From an uncultured Acidobacteriota bacterium (GTDB lineage Bacteria > Acidobacteriota > Terriglobia > Bryobacterales > Bryobacteraceae), in the NCBI GenBank assembly GCA_902826685.1, contig CADEFT010000019.1, forward strand, positions 1 through 64,000: a stretch of 64,000 nucleotides of DNA, given 5' to 3'. Below, piece after piece: positions 40,025 through 49,248 of the stretch (positions are counted from its first letter, which is position 1; every line of letters begins with the position of its first letter). The position numbers were made by a program, and so were the translations under genes. The notes below the pieces were generated by a model, which saw only the letters and a list, made by a program, of their open reading frames with translations, had not been told where the DNA came from and searched no databases.

Positions 40025-42428
40025 CCTGTTCGCGCTGCTGGCGCCGGTTTCGTTGGTGGCGCAACTGGCCGTACTGCCTCCTTCGGTGGAATTGAGCACC
40101 AAGGAATCGCGCCAGCAGTTGATCGCGCAGGGCCCGGCCGGCGAGGCCGCCGCCAGTTGGACTTCCTCCAATCCCGCCGCCGCCACCGTCGATGCCCAGG
40201 GGCGTGTGACTCCGGTTGCCGATGGCGAGGCCGTCGTCACTGCGTCGGCCAACGGCCAGACCGCCACCGCCACGGTGCGCGTGAAGAATGCCGCTGCGCC
40301 GTTCGTCTGGAACTTCCGCAACCACGTAATGCCTGTGCTCACCAAGCAAGGGTGCAACCAGGGCGCCTGCCACGGCGCGCAGGCCGGCAAGAACGGCTTC
40401 AAGCTCACGCTGCGCGGCTACGACCCCGAACTCGACTACGACGTGATGACGCGCCAGGCGCTGGGGCGGCGGATTTCGCTTGCCGATCCCGCGGCCAGCC
40501 TGCTGTTGCAGAAAGCCACGTTCAAGATTCCGCATGGCGGCGGGCAGCGCATCAAGCCCGGCACGCTCGAATACCGCATCCTTGAGGAGTGGATCGCCGC
40601 CGGCACGCCACCGCCTTCCAACTCTGACGCCGAAGTGGTGGGGCTCGAAGCGTTCCCCAAGCAGGCGATCCTCAAACCCGGCCAGGAACAGAACATCGTC
40701 GTGCGTGCGAAGTACTCAGATGGCCGCGTCGAGGACGTCACCCGCTGGGTCAAATACAGTTCCAATAATGAGGGCGTGGCGCTGGTGGACGACTACGGCA
40801 AGGTGAAGATGACCGGCCATGGCGAGGCCGCCATCACCCTTTGGTTCTCTTCGAAGATCATTTACTCGCGCGTGATCTCACCGTTTGAGAACAAGGTTTC
40901 CGAGAGCGACTACCGCAAGTTCACCAGGCGCAATTTCATCGACGACCTCGCCCTGGCCAAGTGGAAGAGCCTCAACATCGCGCCTTCGGCCGCCGCATCG
41001 GATGAAGACTTCCTCCGCCGCGCTTATCTCGATACGGCGGGCATTCTGCCGACGGCCGAAGAGGTGGAGCAGTTCCTCACGGACAAATCTGCCGATAAGC
41101 GCGCCCGCTCGATCGACCGGCTGCTCGAACGCGACGAGTTCGTCGACTATTGGGCCTATAAGTGGTCTGACCTAATGCTGGTGTCCAGCCGCCGCCTGCG
41201 GCCGAACGTGATGTGGTCGTTCTACAACTGGATTCACGATAGCGTGAAGGCCAACAAGCCCTGGGATCGCTTCGCGGGCGATATTTTCACCGCGTCCGGC
41301 TCCAGCCGCACCAACGGCGCGCTGAACTATTTTCAGCTTCATAAAGATCCCATCGATCTCACCGAGAATGTCACGCAGGCGTTTCTCGGCCAGCGGCTCA
41401 CTTGCGCCCGATGCCACAACCATCCGCTCGAAAAGTGGACGCAGAAGCAGTATTACCAGATGGCGAACCTGTTCGCCCGCGTCGGCATCAAGAACGGCGC
41501 GGAGGCGGGCGATGTGGTGGTGTTCGCCAAGCACCAGGGCGACGTCAATCATCCACGGCTGCTGCGGCCCCTGGCGCCGGCACCGCTCGACGGGGAACCG
41601 CTCGCGCTCGATGCGGAGACCGACCGCCGGGCCCATTTCGCCAAGTGGCTGACTTCGCCAAAGAATCCCTATTTCGCCCGTGCCGTGGTCAATCGCATCT
41701 GGGCAAGTTTCATGGGCAGGGGTTTGATCGACCCGGTGGATGACGTGCGCGAAGCCAATGCGGCTTCAAACGAAGAACTGCTGAGCGCCCTGGTGAAAGA
41801 CTTCATCGCTCACGGCTTCGACACCAGGCACCTGATGCGCCTGATTCTCAATTCCGCCGCCTATCAGCTTTCCTCCGAAGCCAACGCCACCAATCAAAGC
41901 GATCAGATTTATTATTCCAAGTACATCGTCAAGCGCCTGCCGGGCGAAGTGATTCTCGACGCGATGTCTCAGGTCACCGGCGTTCCCACCGCCTTCGCCG
42001 GATATCCCGCCGGAACGCGCGCGCTGCAGTTGCCCGACGTGCAGGTGCAGTCGCAGTTCCTGACGGCGTTCGGCCGTCCCAATCGCGTGATTTGCGACGC
42101 GGCGGAGCGTTCGTTCGACCCCTCCATCGCGCAGGCGCTGCACGTGATCAACGGCGATACGCTGAATAAGAAGCTCAGCGCCAACGACGGCACGGTGAAC
42201 CTGTTCCTGAAACTTGGTCTCTCCGATGCGCGGCTTCTTGACCATGTGTTTCTTTCCGCCTATGGGCGCTACCCGGCCGATGGGGAAAAGCAGCCGATGC
42301 TTTCGGCTTTGGCGAAATCGCGCGAGATCAAGGGCTCGGCCGAAGCCCAGCGCGACGCCCGGCGCCAGGCCCTCGAGGACATGCTGTGGGCCCTGCTCAC
42401 CAGCAAAGAGTTTCTCTTCAACCACTGA
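40017..42428 (+). CDS. Big2 + DUF1549/DUF1553 protein with atypical heme-like motif
   Basis: 803 residues with signal peptide (LFALLAPVSLVAQ). Residues about 20-100 form a bacterial Ig-like (Big2) domain (ELSTKESRQQLIAQG, WTSSNPAAATVDAQGRVTPV). The following cytochrome-like segment has CNQGACHGAQAGKNGFKLTL, a CX4CH spacing rather than CXXCH. A second Ig-like stretch (RVEDVTRWVKYSSNNEGVAL) precedes DUF1549 (DFLRRAYLDTAGILPTAEEV), and DUF1553 (YFARAVVNRIWASFMGRGLI) completes the protein. CARCHNHPLEKW provides a regular CXXCH. It is exported and coupled to the DUF1501 gene (8-base overlap) and WD40 gene (TGATG). Confidence 0.9.
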   Translation: MRSLFALLAPVSLVAQLAVLPPSVELSTKESRQQLIAQGPAGEAAASWTSSNPAAATVDAQGRVTPVADGEAVVTASANGQTATATVRVKNAAAPFVWNFRNHVMPVLTKQGCNQGACHGAQAGKNGFKLTLRGYDPELDYDVMTRQALGRRISLADPAASLLLQKATFKIPHGGGQRIKPGTLEYRILEEWIAAGTPPPSNSDAEVVGLEAFPKQAILKPGQEQNIVVRAKYSDGRVEDVTRWVKYSSNNEGVALVDDYGKVKMTGHGEAAITLWFSSKIIYSRVISPFENKVSESDYRKFTRRNFIDDLALAKWKSLNIAPSAAASDEDFLRRAYLDTAGILPTAEEVEQFLTDKSADKRARSIDRLLERDEFVDYWAYKWSDLMLVSSRRLRPNVMWSFYNWIHDSVKANKPWDRFAGDIFTASGSSRTNGALNYFQLHKDPIDLTENVTQAFLGQRLTCARCHNHPLEKWTQKQYYQMANLFARVGIKNGAEAGDVVVFAKHQGDVNHPRLLRPLAPAPLDGEPLALDAETDRRAHFAKWLTSPKNPYFARAVVNRIWASFMGRGLIDPVDDVREANAASNEELLSALVKDFIAHGFDTRHLMRLILNSAAYQLSSEANATNQSDQIYYSKYIVKRLPGEVILDAMSQVTGVPTAFAGYPAGTRALQLPDVQVQSQFLTAFGRPNRVICDAAERSFDPSIAQALHVINGDTLNKKLSANDGTVNLFLKLGLSDARLLDHVFLSAYGRYPADGEKQPMLSALAKSREIKGSAEAQRDARRQALEDMLWALLTSKEFLFNH

Positions 42429-43324
42429 TGCGACGCCGCGACTTACTACTCGCCGTTCTGGCCCCCAAAGCCCAGGTCTTCTCTCTTGCCTGGAGCCCCG
42501 ATGGCAAGCGACTGGCTCTTGGCGGCTTTCGCGAGGTCCGGTTGACCGGTCCCGCCGCCACCCTCACAGGCCACGCCGACGCCGTGCGTGCGGTCGCTTT
42601 TTCGAGTGACGGAACGCGGCTGCTAGCCGCGGGCGGCCGCCCCGGCGTCAAGGGCGAAGCGAGGATCTGGGACGTTGCGCAGGCCAAACCCGCCGCGCAG
42701 ATCGCCGGCCACGCCGATTGCATCTACTCGGCCGCGTTTTCTCCCGATGGCAAACTCATCGCCACCACCAGCTACGACAAGCTGATCAAGCTGTGGCAGG
42801 CGGACACCGGCCAGGAAGCGCGCACGCTCAAGGATCACATCGACGCGGTCTATGCCGTGGCCTTCACGCCCGACGGCAAGCGCCTGGTGTCCGGAGCGGC
42901 CGACCGCACGGTGAAAGTCTGGAATCCGGAAACCGGCGAGCGTCTGTACACGCTGAGCGACGCGGTGGACGGGGTCAATGCCATCGCGCTCGATCCGGCG
43001 GGTGAGCGTGTGGCGGCCGGCGGCGCCGACAAAACGATTCGCACCTGGACGCTCGGCGAGCGGGGGGGAGAACTCCAGAACACCCTGATCGCGCACGAAG
43101 ACGCCATTCTACAGGTGGCCTGGTCGCCCGACGGCGGTACCATCGCCTCCGCCTCGGCCGACAAGACCGTCAAGTTGTTCGACGCCAGGACGCTCACCGA
43201 GCGTAAGAGCGTCCCGCAGCCGGATTGGGTGACGGGGCTGCGCTTTTCGCCGGACGGCAAGCGCCTCGCCGCCGGCCGCTACGACGGGTCCCTCACGATC
43301 TACGAAATGGGGAGTCTTTCATGA
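42428..43324 (+). CDS. exported WD40-repeat beta-propeller protein
   Basis: 298 residues, starting in the stop of the preceding gene (TGATG). The N-terminus MRRRDLLLAVLAPKA is a short Tat-like signal. Six or seven WD40 repeats follow, each of the form GHxDxVxxVAFSPDGxRLxxxxxDxxxxLW: GHADAVRAVAFSSDGTRLL, GHADCIYSAAFSPDGKLIA, HIDAVYAVAFTPDGKRLV and so on. A protein-interaction platform; PSD1/DUF1501 operons in Planctomycetes and Acidobacteria often carry one. The stop overlaps the PPC gene start (ATGA). Confidence 0.92.
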   Translation: MRRRDLLLAVLAPKAQVFSLAWSPDGKRLALGGFREVRLTGPAATLTGHADAVRAVAFSSDGTRLLAAGGRPGVKGEARIWDVAQAKPAAQIAGHADCIYSAAFSPDGKLIATTSYDKLIKLWQADTGQEARTLKDHIDAVYAVAFTPDGKRLVSGAADRTVKVWNPETGERLYTLSDAVDGVNAIALDPAGERVAAGGADKTIRTWTLGERGGELQNTLIAHEDAILQVAWSPDGGTIASASADKTVKLFDARTLTERKSVPQPDWVTGLRFSPDGKRLAAGRYDGSLTIYEMGSLS

Positions 43325-45633
43325 AACTCTTGTTTCTCGCCGTGTTGCCGCTGCTGGCGGAAAAGAACGATCATCCCACCGGGTCGCGCATCACGCCGCC
43401 CACCATCAGCGTCATCGCGCCGGTGGGCCTGGCGCGCGGTGCGACCACGGAAGTGACCGTGGAAGGCTTCAATCTCGCCTCCGCGACGGCCATCTACTTC
43501 AGCGAGCCCGGCGTGAAGGGACGTATCTTGCGGGTGAAAGAACTGCCCGATCTGGCCGAGACGCGGCTTGGCTCGAACGGCACGGTTTCCACCGTGGATC
43601 TAGGTCCTCTGCCGCCGCGCAATCAGGTGACGGTGGAAGTGGAAGTCGCGCCCGAAGCCGCCGCCGGCGTAATGAAGTTCCGGCTGTTGACGCCGCTCGG
43701 CACCAGCCCCGAAGCAACGATGCTGGTCGAGCCCTACTTCGGTGAGGCCGCCGACGCCGAGCCCAACAACAGCCCGGAGACGGCTTTCGATACCTACCTG
43801 CCGGCGATTCTGGCGGGTGCGATTTCGCGGCCCGGCGATCAGGATTATTTCAAGATTCAAGCGGCGGCCGGTGAGGAACTGGTCTTTGAAAACGGCGCGA
43901 TGGCGACCGGTTCCACACTGTCGCCGGTGGTGGCCATCCTCGACGCGGGCAGCGCGGTGATACGGGAATTCGGCTATAACGATCCGGCCGAAGCGGCCAG
44001 TTTCTCGCACAAATTTGAGAAGGCGGGCACTTACTACGTACGCATCGGCGACTACCAGCAATCGGGCCGCGCCAGCCATACGTATCGTTACAAGCTTGGC
44101 CGCTATGAGTTGGCCAAGACCGCCTATCCGCTGGGCCTGCGGCGTGGCGAGACACGCGAGGTCGCGGTCACCGGTTACCGCCTGGCGCAGGCAAAGGTAG
44201 CGGTTAAGGGCGAGCCCTCGCCGCTCGATGAGCACGCGGCCGTGATCCGGCCGGGCAAGTCCCTGCACGAGTTGAAACTCGCGCTGGGGGAGGAACCCGA
44301 AGTGGAGGCCGCTTCCACCGAAACCCTCACGCTGCCGGTCACCATCAATGGACGGCTGACCGCCGCCGGTAAAACGCAGCAGTTCCGCTTTCACGCAGTG
44401 AAGGATGAGAAGATCGTATTTGAGGTGGCCGCGCGGCGCCTGGGCTCCGAACTCGATTCGGAGATCGAAGTGCTCGATGCCAATCGCAAGCCCGTGGAAC
44501 GTGCGGTGGCGCGCGGCATCAGCGAAACCTATACCGTTCTGCGCGATCACGATTCGGCTTCACGCGGCATTCGCATCCAGGCATGGAATGCGCTCGCGGT
44601 GGGCGATTACCTCATGGCAGGCACCGAAGTGATGCGCATCGAATCGCTGCCACGGGGACCCGACGACGACGCGGTCATGGACTCCTTCGGCGGCCAGCGC
44701 ATTTCCTACTTCGGCACCACCGGCGAGGCCCACGCCATCGACCAGCCCGTTTATAAGGTCCAGATGCATCCGCCCGGCGCCAAGTTCACCGCCAACGGCA
44801 TGCCGGTGGCGCGCCTTTATTACCGCAACGACGACGGCGGCCCCGGCTATGGCAAGGATTCCTATCTGCAGTTCACCGCGCCCGCCGATGGCGACTACTA
44901 CCTTCGCATCCGCGATGTGCGCGGCGAAGGATCGCCCGCGCATTCCTACCGCCTGACCGCGCGCGCGCCGCGGCCCGATTTCCGGCTCTCGGCCGATCCG
45001 CGCAACCCGAATGTGCCCGCCGGAGGATCCATCCCGCTTACCGTCACCGCCTTCCGTATGGACGGCTTCGACGGCCCGATCGAGCTTTCCGTGGAAGGCC
45101 TGCCGCCCGGGCTGCGCGCCGCCAAAGGCACGCTTGGCAAAGGCCAGGTGTTTGCGACACTGCTTCTGTCGGCCGATGAGAACGCCAAGCTCGAAAACGC
45201 CGCGCCGTTCCGCATCGTGGGACGCGCCGGGTCCATCGCGCACGAAGCCGATACCGGCGACAAGATGCGCATGGTGGCGTTGATGCCGAAGCCCGATGTC
45301 TCCGTCGCCGCCGAAACCAGGGAAGTCGTGTTGCAGCCCGGCGGCACGGCCGAGGTGACCGTGACCATCGCCCGCCAGCGCGACTTCGGCGGACGCGTGC
45401 CGGTGGAAGTGCGCAACCTGCCGCCGCGTGTCCGCGTGCTCGATGTCGGCCTGAACGGCGTGCTGTTCAACGAGGACGAGACCAAACGTACATTCACCAT
45501 CGAGGCGCTGCCTTCTGCCGAACCGGTGGAACAGTGGATCTATATTTCAGGCCGCGTGGAAACGCGCTCGCCGCAGCAGAGCTCCTACGCCGCTCCTCAG
45601 GCGATTCGTCTCATCGTGAAGCCGCGAAGCTGA
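43321..45633 (+). CDS. exported protein with PPC (pre-peptidase C-terminal) domains
   Basis: 770 residues with a short signal (MKLLFLAVLPLLAEK). An Ig/TIG-like domain comes first (PTISVIAPVGLARGATTEV, VEGFNLASATAIYF). PPC-type beta-sandwich domains follow: ISRPGDQDYFKIQAAAGEEL with TYYVRIGDYQQ, then LTAAGKTQQFRFHAVKDEKI with SRGIRIQAWNA, and a third DSYLQFTAPADGDYYLRIRD. The C-terminal third contains two further Ig-like modules (FRLSADPRNPNVPAGGSIPL and PDVSVAAETREVVLQPGG). No protease domain is attached. It closes the four-gene coupled operon and presumably binds the same extracellular partners as the DUF1501/DUF1549 proteins (inference). Confidence 0.87.
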   Translation: MKLLFLAVLPLLAEKNDHPTGSRITPPTISVIAPVGLARGATTEVTVEGFNLASATAIYFSEPGVKGRILRVKELPDLAETRLGSNGTVSTVDLGPLPPRNQVTVEVEVAPEAAAGVMKFRLLTPLGTSPEATMLVEPYFGEAADAEPNNSPETAFDTYLPAILAGAISRPGDQDYFKIQAAAGEELVFENGAMATGSTLSPVVAILDAGSAVIREFGYNDPAEAASFSHKFEKAGTYYVRIGDYQQSGRASHTYRYKLGRYELAKTAYPLGLRRGETREVAVTGYRLAQAKVAVKGEPSPLDEHAAVIRPGKSLHELKLALGEEPEVEAASTETLTLPVTINGRLTAAGKTQQFRFHAVKDEKIVFEVAARRLGSELDSEIEVLDANRKPVERAVARGISETYTVLRDHDSASRGIRIQAWNALAVGDYLMAGTEVMRIESLPRGPDDDAVMDSFGGQRISYFGTTGEAHAIDQPVYKVQMHPPGAKFTANGMPVARLYYRNDDGGPGYGKDSYLQFTAPADGDYYLRIRDVRGEGSPAHSYRLTARAPRPDFRLSADPRNPNVPAGGSIPLTVTAFRMDGFDGPIELSVEGLPPGLRAAKGTLGKGQVFATLLLSADENAKLENAAPFRIVGRAGSIAHEADTGDKMRMVALMPKPDVSVAAETREVVLQPGGTAEVTVTIARQRDFGGRVPVEVRNLPPRVRVLDVGLNGVLFNEDETKRTFTIEALPSAEPVEQWIYISGRVETRSPQQSSYAAPQAIRLIVKPRS

Positions 45634-45643
45634 CCGCTTTCGA

Positions 45644-46657
45644 ATGAAGGTCACCTACGGGTCGCTGAAGGGCCACGTCGCCGGGTTGCTGGAGAGGGTC
45701 GCCCATCTGGAGTCCGAGGTGGCGGCGCTGCGGGCGGCCGCCAGTGCCAATCGCCACATCGGGCTGGTCGATTTCGTCACGGTGCGCGCGTTCATGTTCA
45801 CCGACGACCTGGCCTACCGGCAGGCTCCCGAAGAACAGAAGCGGGCCGCGCTCACCGATCACCGCCCGGTTCCCGTCGGGAGGTGTACGCCGGAAGAGGT
45901 GTTTGCCAGCCCCAAGTCGTCCGCCCTCGATATCCTGATGGCGCACTACTGGCGCCAGAATCTCGATTTCACTTACTTCGATGTCGGCGCGCAATACTGC
46001 AGCAGCAGCGTCTTCGCGGCGCGTCTGATTGAAGCGTGCGGCAAGCCGAATCGCGTGGTAGCGTTCGAACCGGGCGTGGCGTCGCAACTGGCGCCTTTCA
46101 ATATCGCCATCAATCACCAGTCGGCGCGGATCGCCTTTGAAAGAATGGCCGTTGGGGCGGATGAGTTTCCGGCGCTGCTGTTCGGCGAAGCGGGCCACAC
46201 CGAGAACAACCGCATCGTGAATCGTGTGCCCGCGTCGGAGGCCGTGTCGATGCTGGTGCCCTGCACGTCGATCGACGCCTACATCGCCGCTCGCGGCATC
46301 GAGGGCGGATTGATTCTCAAGATCGACACGCAAGGCGGCGAGTACGAGGTAGTCGAAGGGATGCGCCAGACGATGGCCACGCGGCTGACCACGTTCCTCG
46401 CCGAGTTCACGCCCTGGGCGCTTGAGACTCGCGTCAATCCGGCGGAGTGGCTGCGGTCTCTGCTGGCCGACAATCACGTGCTGGATACGAACATCCACAC
46501 GAATCTCGCGTTTGGATCGGCGGCGGGAATTACGGCGGACCGGGCGGCGCAGTTCGTCGAGACGATCGCAGGTTCGGAGCACAAGTACACCGACCTGGCG
46601 GTGATACCGAAGCGATTGCCGGAAAGCGCGGCATTAGTGGAGCGGCTGAGCGGCTAG
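45644..46657 (+). CDS. FkbM-family SAM-dependent methyltransferase
   Basis: 337 residues. A coiled-coil-like N-terminus (VAGLLERVAHLESEVAALRA) precedes the methyltransferase domain: FTYFDVGAQYCSSSVFAARL is SAM-binding motif I, VVAFEPGVASQLAPFNIAI motif II, and LILKIDTQGGEYEVVEGM the conserved FkbM block. FkbM enzymes O-methylate sugars or polyketides; glycan methylation would suit this surface-rich region. It starts 10 bases after the PPC gene and could be read from the same transcript, but it is not overlapping. Its end overlaps the convergent HlyD gene by 4 bases. Confidence 0.87.
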   Translation: MKVTYGSLKGHVAGLLERVAHLESEVAALRAAASANRHIGLVDFVTVRAFMFTDDLAYRQAPEEQKRAALTDHRPVPVGRCTPEEVFASPKSSALDILMAHYWRQNLDFTYFDVGAQYCSSSVFAARLIEACGKPNRVVAFEPGVASQLAPFNIAINHQSARIAFERMAVGADEFPALLFGEAGHTENNRIVNRVPASEAVSMLVPCTSIDAYIAARGIEGGLILKIDTQGGEYEVVEGMRQTMATRLTTFLAEFTPWALETRVNPAEWLRSLLADNHVLDTNIHTNLAFGSAAGITADRAAQFVETIAGSEHKYTDLAVIPKRLPESAALVERLSG

Positions 46658-47817
46658 CGCTCCCGAGGCGCCGCCACCATCGCCCCCGCCGTCCGCAGCA
46701 GCAGCGTGGCGGGACTCACTCGCTCCACCGCCACTTCCACCGATCCGGGCAATCCATGCCGCAGCGGGATCCGCGTGGGCTTCAAGGAATCGACGCTCAG
46801 TTCCACGCGCACCGAGCCGTCGCGAACCTCGCCCGCCACATGCTTCACCGTCGCCGGCACGGTGCCCCACTGCATCCACGGGAACCCATCGAGCCGGACC
46901 TGCGCGCTCTGGCCCGGTTCCAGCCGGCCCAACGCGGCCTGGGGCGGAAACTGCGCCACTACGATCATCTGTCCACCCGGCACGACGATGCCGATCCGAT
47001 CGCCTTCCTTGAGTACGCCGCCCACGCGCAGCACCGCCGCCTCCGCCAGCGTTCCATCGACGGGAGCGCGAATCGTGCGCAAGGCAATATGATTTTCGAT
47101 CCTGGAGATGGCCGCGCGGCTGGCCGACATCTGCCCTTCGAGTTTCGCGATCGCGGCGCGCAGTCCGCCGATTCGCGCCTCGCGATCGCCTTCGCGTGTA
47201 CGCTGCTCCCGCTCCAGGCGTCCGGCGGCCAGATTCTCGCGTTCCACGTTGAGACGCGATTCGGTGGCATCAAGTCGTCCCTTCTGATACTCGCGTTCGG
47301 CGATCAGACCCTGCGCGCGCAGTTCCTTCAAACGCTGTTCTTCGGCGGCGTTGTATTGCGCGGGCGCTTCGGATTGGCGGGCGCGGGCCCGTGCTTCCTC
47401 CACCGCCGCCGCCGTGGCTTTGCGCTCTTCCTCGCGCGCCGATTCTTCGGCCGCAATCTGCCTTTCGAGCGCTTCGACTTCGGGCGGCACCGCGGCCAGC
47501 CGGGCCTGTTCTTCCCTCGATTCCAAACGCTCCGTGCTGGTTTCGAGCTCCACCAGCGGATCGCCCGCGCGCACCGGCTTCCCCTCGGCCAGATAGGTAG
47601 CGGTGATGCGTCCAAGCGACGGGGATTGCACGGCGTAGTTGGCGCGGTCCACTTCCAGCCGCGCGGTGGAAGTGATTTCGTAGAGCGTGAGCCGGCTCAG
47701 TGCCGCCCACGCCGTCCAGCCGCCGAGCACGGCGAGTCCCAGGCCCACGCCTAGCGCGGCGCGCGAGAAACGGTCGGTATCAAGTGCACGATAGGTGCGC
47801 AGGAAGGCCGTCGGCAT
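46654..47817 (-). CDS. HlyD-family membrane fusion (periplasmic adaptor) protein
   Basis: 387 residues. A single N-terminal membrane span (ALGVGLGLAVLGGWTAWAAL) is followed by a barrel-lipoyl segment (YAVQSPSLGRITATYLAEGK, VRAGDPLVELETS), a long coiled coil (about residues 95-235, rich in Glu/Ala/Arg), the returning lipoyl half (IRAPVDGTLAEAAVLRVG) and beta-barrel. This is the adaptor of ABC or RND tripartite export systems. It is the last gene of a run with PadR and a membrane protein (6-base gap), but no exporter ATPase or outer membrane channel is encoded next to it. Confidence 0.9.
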   Translation of the reverse strand: MPTAFLRTYRALDTDRFSRAALGVGLGLAVLGGWTAWAALSRLTLYEITSTARLEVDRANYAVQSPSLGRITATYLAEGKPVRAGDPLVELETSTERLESREEQARLAAVPPEVEALERQIAAEESAREEERKATAAAVEEARARARQSEAPAQYNAAEEQRLKELRAQGLIAEREYQKGRLDATESRLNVERENLAAGRLEREQRTREGDREARIGGLRAAIAKLEGQMSASRAAISRIENHIALRTIRAPVDGTLAEAAVLRVGGVLKEGDRIGIVVPGGQMIVVAQFPPQAALGRLEPGQSAQVRLDGFPWMQWGTVPATVKHVAGEVRDGSVRVELSVDSLKPTRIPLRHGLPGSVEVAVERVSPATLLLRTAGAMVAAPRER

Positions 47818-47823
47818 TCCCTT

Positions 47824-48834
47824 CTATCGTACGAGTAAATCTCTCTCGATGGCGTCGAGCGACTCGATCTCACGCTTCAAATGCCGCGCTTCGCGCCGGT
47901 TGAGCCAGATTACGGCGCTCGTCATCAGAAGGAACAGGAAAAAAGCGGGAACGGCAGTCTTCCAATCGGGCCTGCGCGCCATCTGCCCGATGAAGATTGC
48001 CAGAAAGCCGGGAATCAGCGGTCCTAAATACCAGCGCCAGACAGTGCTCAACAGGCGGCGCTGGCGTTCTACTTCCGTGCGATAGAACCGCAATAAGTCA
48101 ATGCCCTCAAGCGACGGCGGCAATCGCAGCGGAGTGCCGTATTTCCGGAGCAGCCAGCCGGTGAGCAAGGCGCCCGCGCACATCAACAACGGTGGTGCAA
48201 ACTGCGTCCAATCCTTTGCCCGCGACGCCGCGAATCCGAACATAAGCAGGACCATCCCCACACCCGCGTACTCGCGCAGATTGCGCCCTCGCACCGTCTT
48301 CTCGAAACGTCGTGCCCTCTCGGGAACCTCATCGAGAGAACCCGTCACCGCGCGCGGCGCGCGTGACTCCCCGCTGAGCCGCACCATGAGTAAGAGCGCC
48401 GCGCTAATTGAAGCGCCCAGCAAAGCGGTTTTCGCCGGAAGAATGCCGAACCCGAGTTGAATCAGCCAGCCGGTGACCGCCGCTTCAAACGCCGTGACCG
48501 GCCGCACGCGGCATTCGATGGCGGTGTAGGCGTCGCGTACCACCAAGGCCGTCAGCGTGATCGCCGCCGCCAGCCAGACACGTATCCCCTCGCCGCCGCC
48601 AAACACCGAGCCCGCATAATAGGCGAGCAGAATCGACGCCCCTTCCAGTGCCAACCGGCGCGGCTTGGCCGTACGCAGAATGCGTCCCACCACCACCATT
48701 GGCACCGTACGCAGCCCGTCGAAGGCGTACTGCGACGGCGACCGGTAGCGCTCCTGCAAATCGCCCAGAACGTGTTCCCGCACCGCCGCGGGCAGAAAGA
48801 ACGCCACCATCGATTCCAGCTTTTTCGGAGGCAT
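47824..48834 (-). CDS. polytopic membrane protein with permease-prefix-like N-terminus
   Basis: 336 residues from the ATG at 48834, 2 bases after the PadR stop. The N-terminus FFLPAAVREHVLGDLQERYR resembles the permease prefix found at the start of ADOP-type MacB-like permeases in Acidobacteria (the GDLxERY element), but no FtsX/MacB core follows. About seven or eight membrane segments are visible (e.g. LEGASILLAYYAGSVFGGG, AAAITLTALVVRDAY, LLGASISAALLLMVRLS, AVPAFFLFLLMTSAVIWL), ending in a charged helix. Possibly a PadR-regulated membrane partner of an exporter; function unknown. Confidence 0.6.
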   Translation of the reverse strand: MPPKKLESMVAFFLPAAVREHVLGDLQERYRSPSQYAFDGLRTVPMVVVGRILRTAKPRRLALEGASILLAYYAGSVFGGGEGIRVWLAAAITLTALVVRDAYTAIECRVRPVTAFEAAVTGWLIQLGFGILPAKTALLGASISAALLLMVRLSGESRAPRAVTGSLDEVPERARRFEKTVRGRNLREYAGVGMVLLMFGFAASRAKDWTQFAPPLLMCAGALLTGWLLRKYGTPLRLPPSLEGIDLLRFYRTEVERQRRLLSTVWRWYLGPLIPGFLAIFIGQMARRPDWKTAVPAFFLFLLMTSAVIWLNRREARHLKREIESLDAIERDLLVR

Positions 48835-48836
48835 GT

Positions 48837-49190
48837 TCAATACTCCTTGACCCACTTCCGGCCGCCCAGCGCCGAGCCGATCATGTCCCACATGCGCTTG
48901 GCGGTAACGGCCGATTCCTTCAGCGCCCGCTCACCCAACGCCTCCAGCCGGTAGCAGCGCTTGGCCCGCCCGCCGCGCTCCGGCGTCGGATCGGTGAGGC
49001 GCGACGTCAGCATCCCCTTGCTCTCCAGCCGGTCGAGCGTCACGTAGATCGCCCCCAGCGAGACCGCGCGGGGCTTCGTCAATTCTTCTACCGTCGAGTG
49101 GATCGATACGCCATAAGCGTCGTCCCCCAAGCGCAGAATCGCCGTGAGAACCAGTTGCTCGAGTTGACCGATGGAATCCGCTTTCGCCAT
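48837..49190 (-). CDS. PadR-family transcriptional regulator
   Basis: 117 residues from the ATG at 49190. The winged-helix PadR domain is plain: SIGQLEQLVLTAILRLGDDA, YGVSIHSTVEELT, VSLGAIYVTLDRLESKGML and a PERGGRAKRCYRLEALGERA wing. PadR proteins repress transporter or stress genes and often lie beside ADOP permeases in Acidobacteria. It is the first gene of a three-gene unit with the membrane protein and HlyD adaptor, so it most likely controls these. It runs divergently from the DUF5009 gene, 58 bases away. Confidence 0.93.
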   Translation of the reverse strand: MAKADSIGQLEQLVLTAILRLGDDAYGVSIHSTVEELTKPRAVSLGAIYVTLDRLESKGMLTSRLTDPTPERGGRAKRCYRLEALGERALKESAVTAKRMWDMIGSALGGRKWVKEY

Positions 49191-49232
49191 TACTCCAACA
49201 ATGTAAGAGAAATCGGCGGAGGAGTCAAGTGA

Positions 49233-49238
49233 TAAACT
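49233..49238 (+). promoter_or_regulatory. candidate -10 box for the DUF5009 gene
   Basis: TAAACT lies 10 bases before the ATG at 49249 in the divergent gap with padR. A weak AGGG also sits between the box and the start. Confidence 0.3.
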
Positions 49239-49248
49239 GCCAGGGTCT

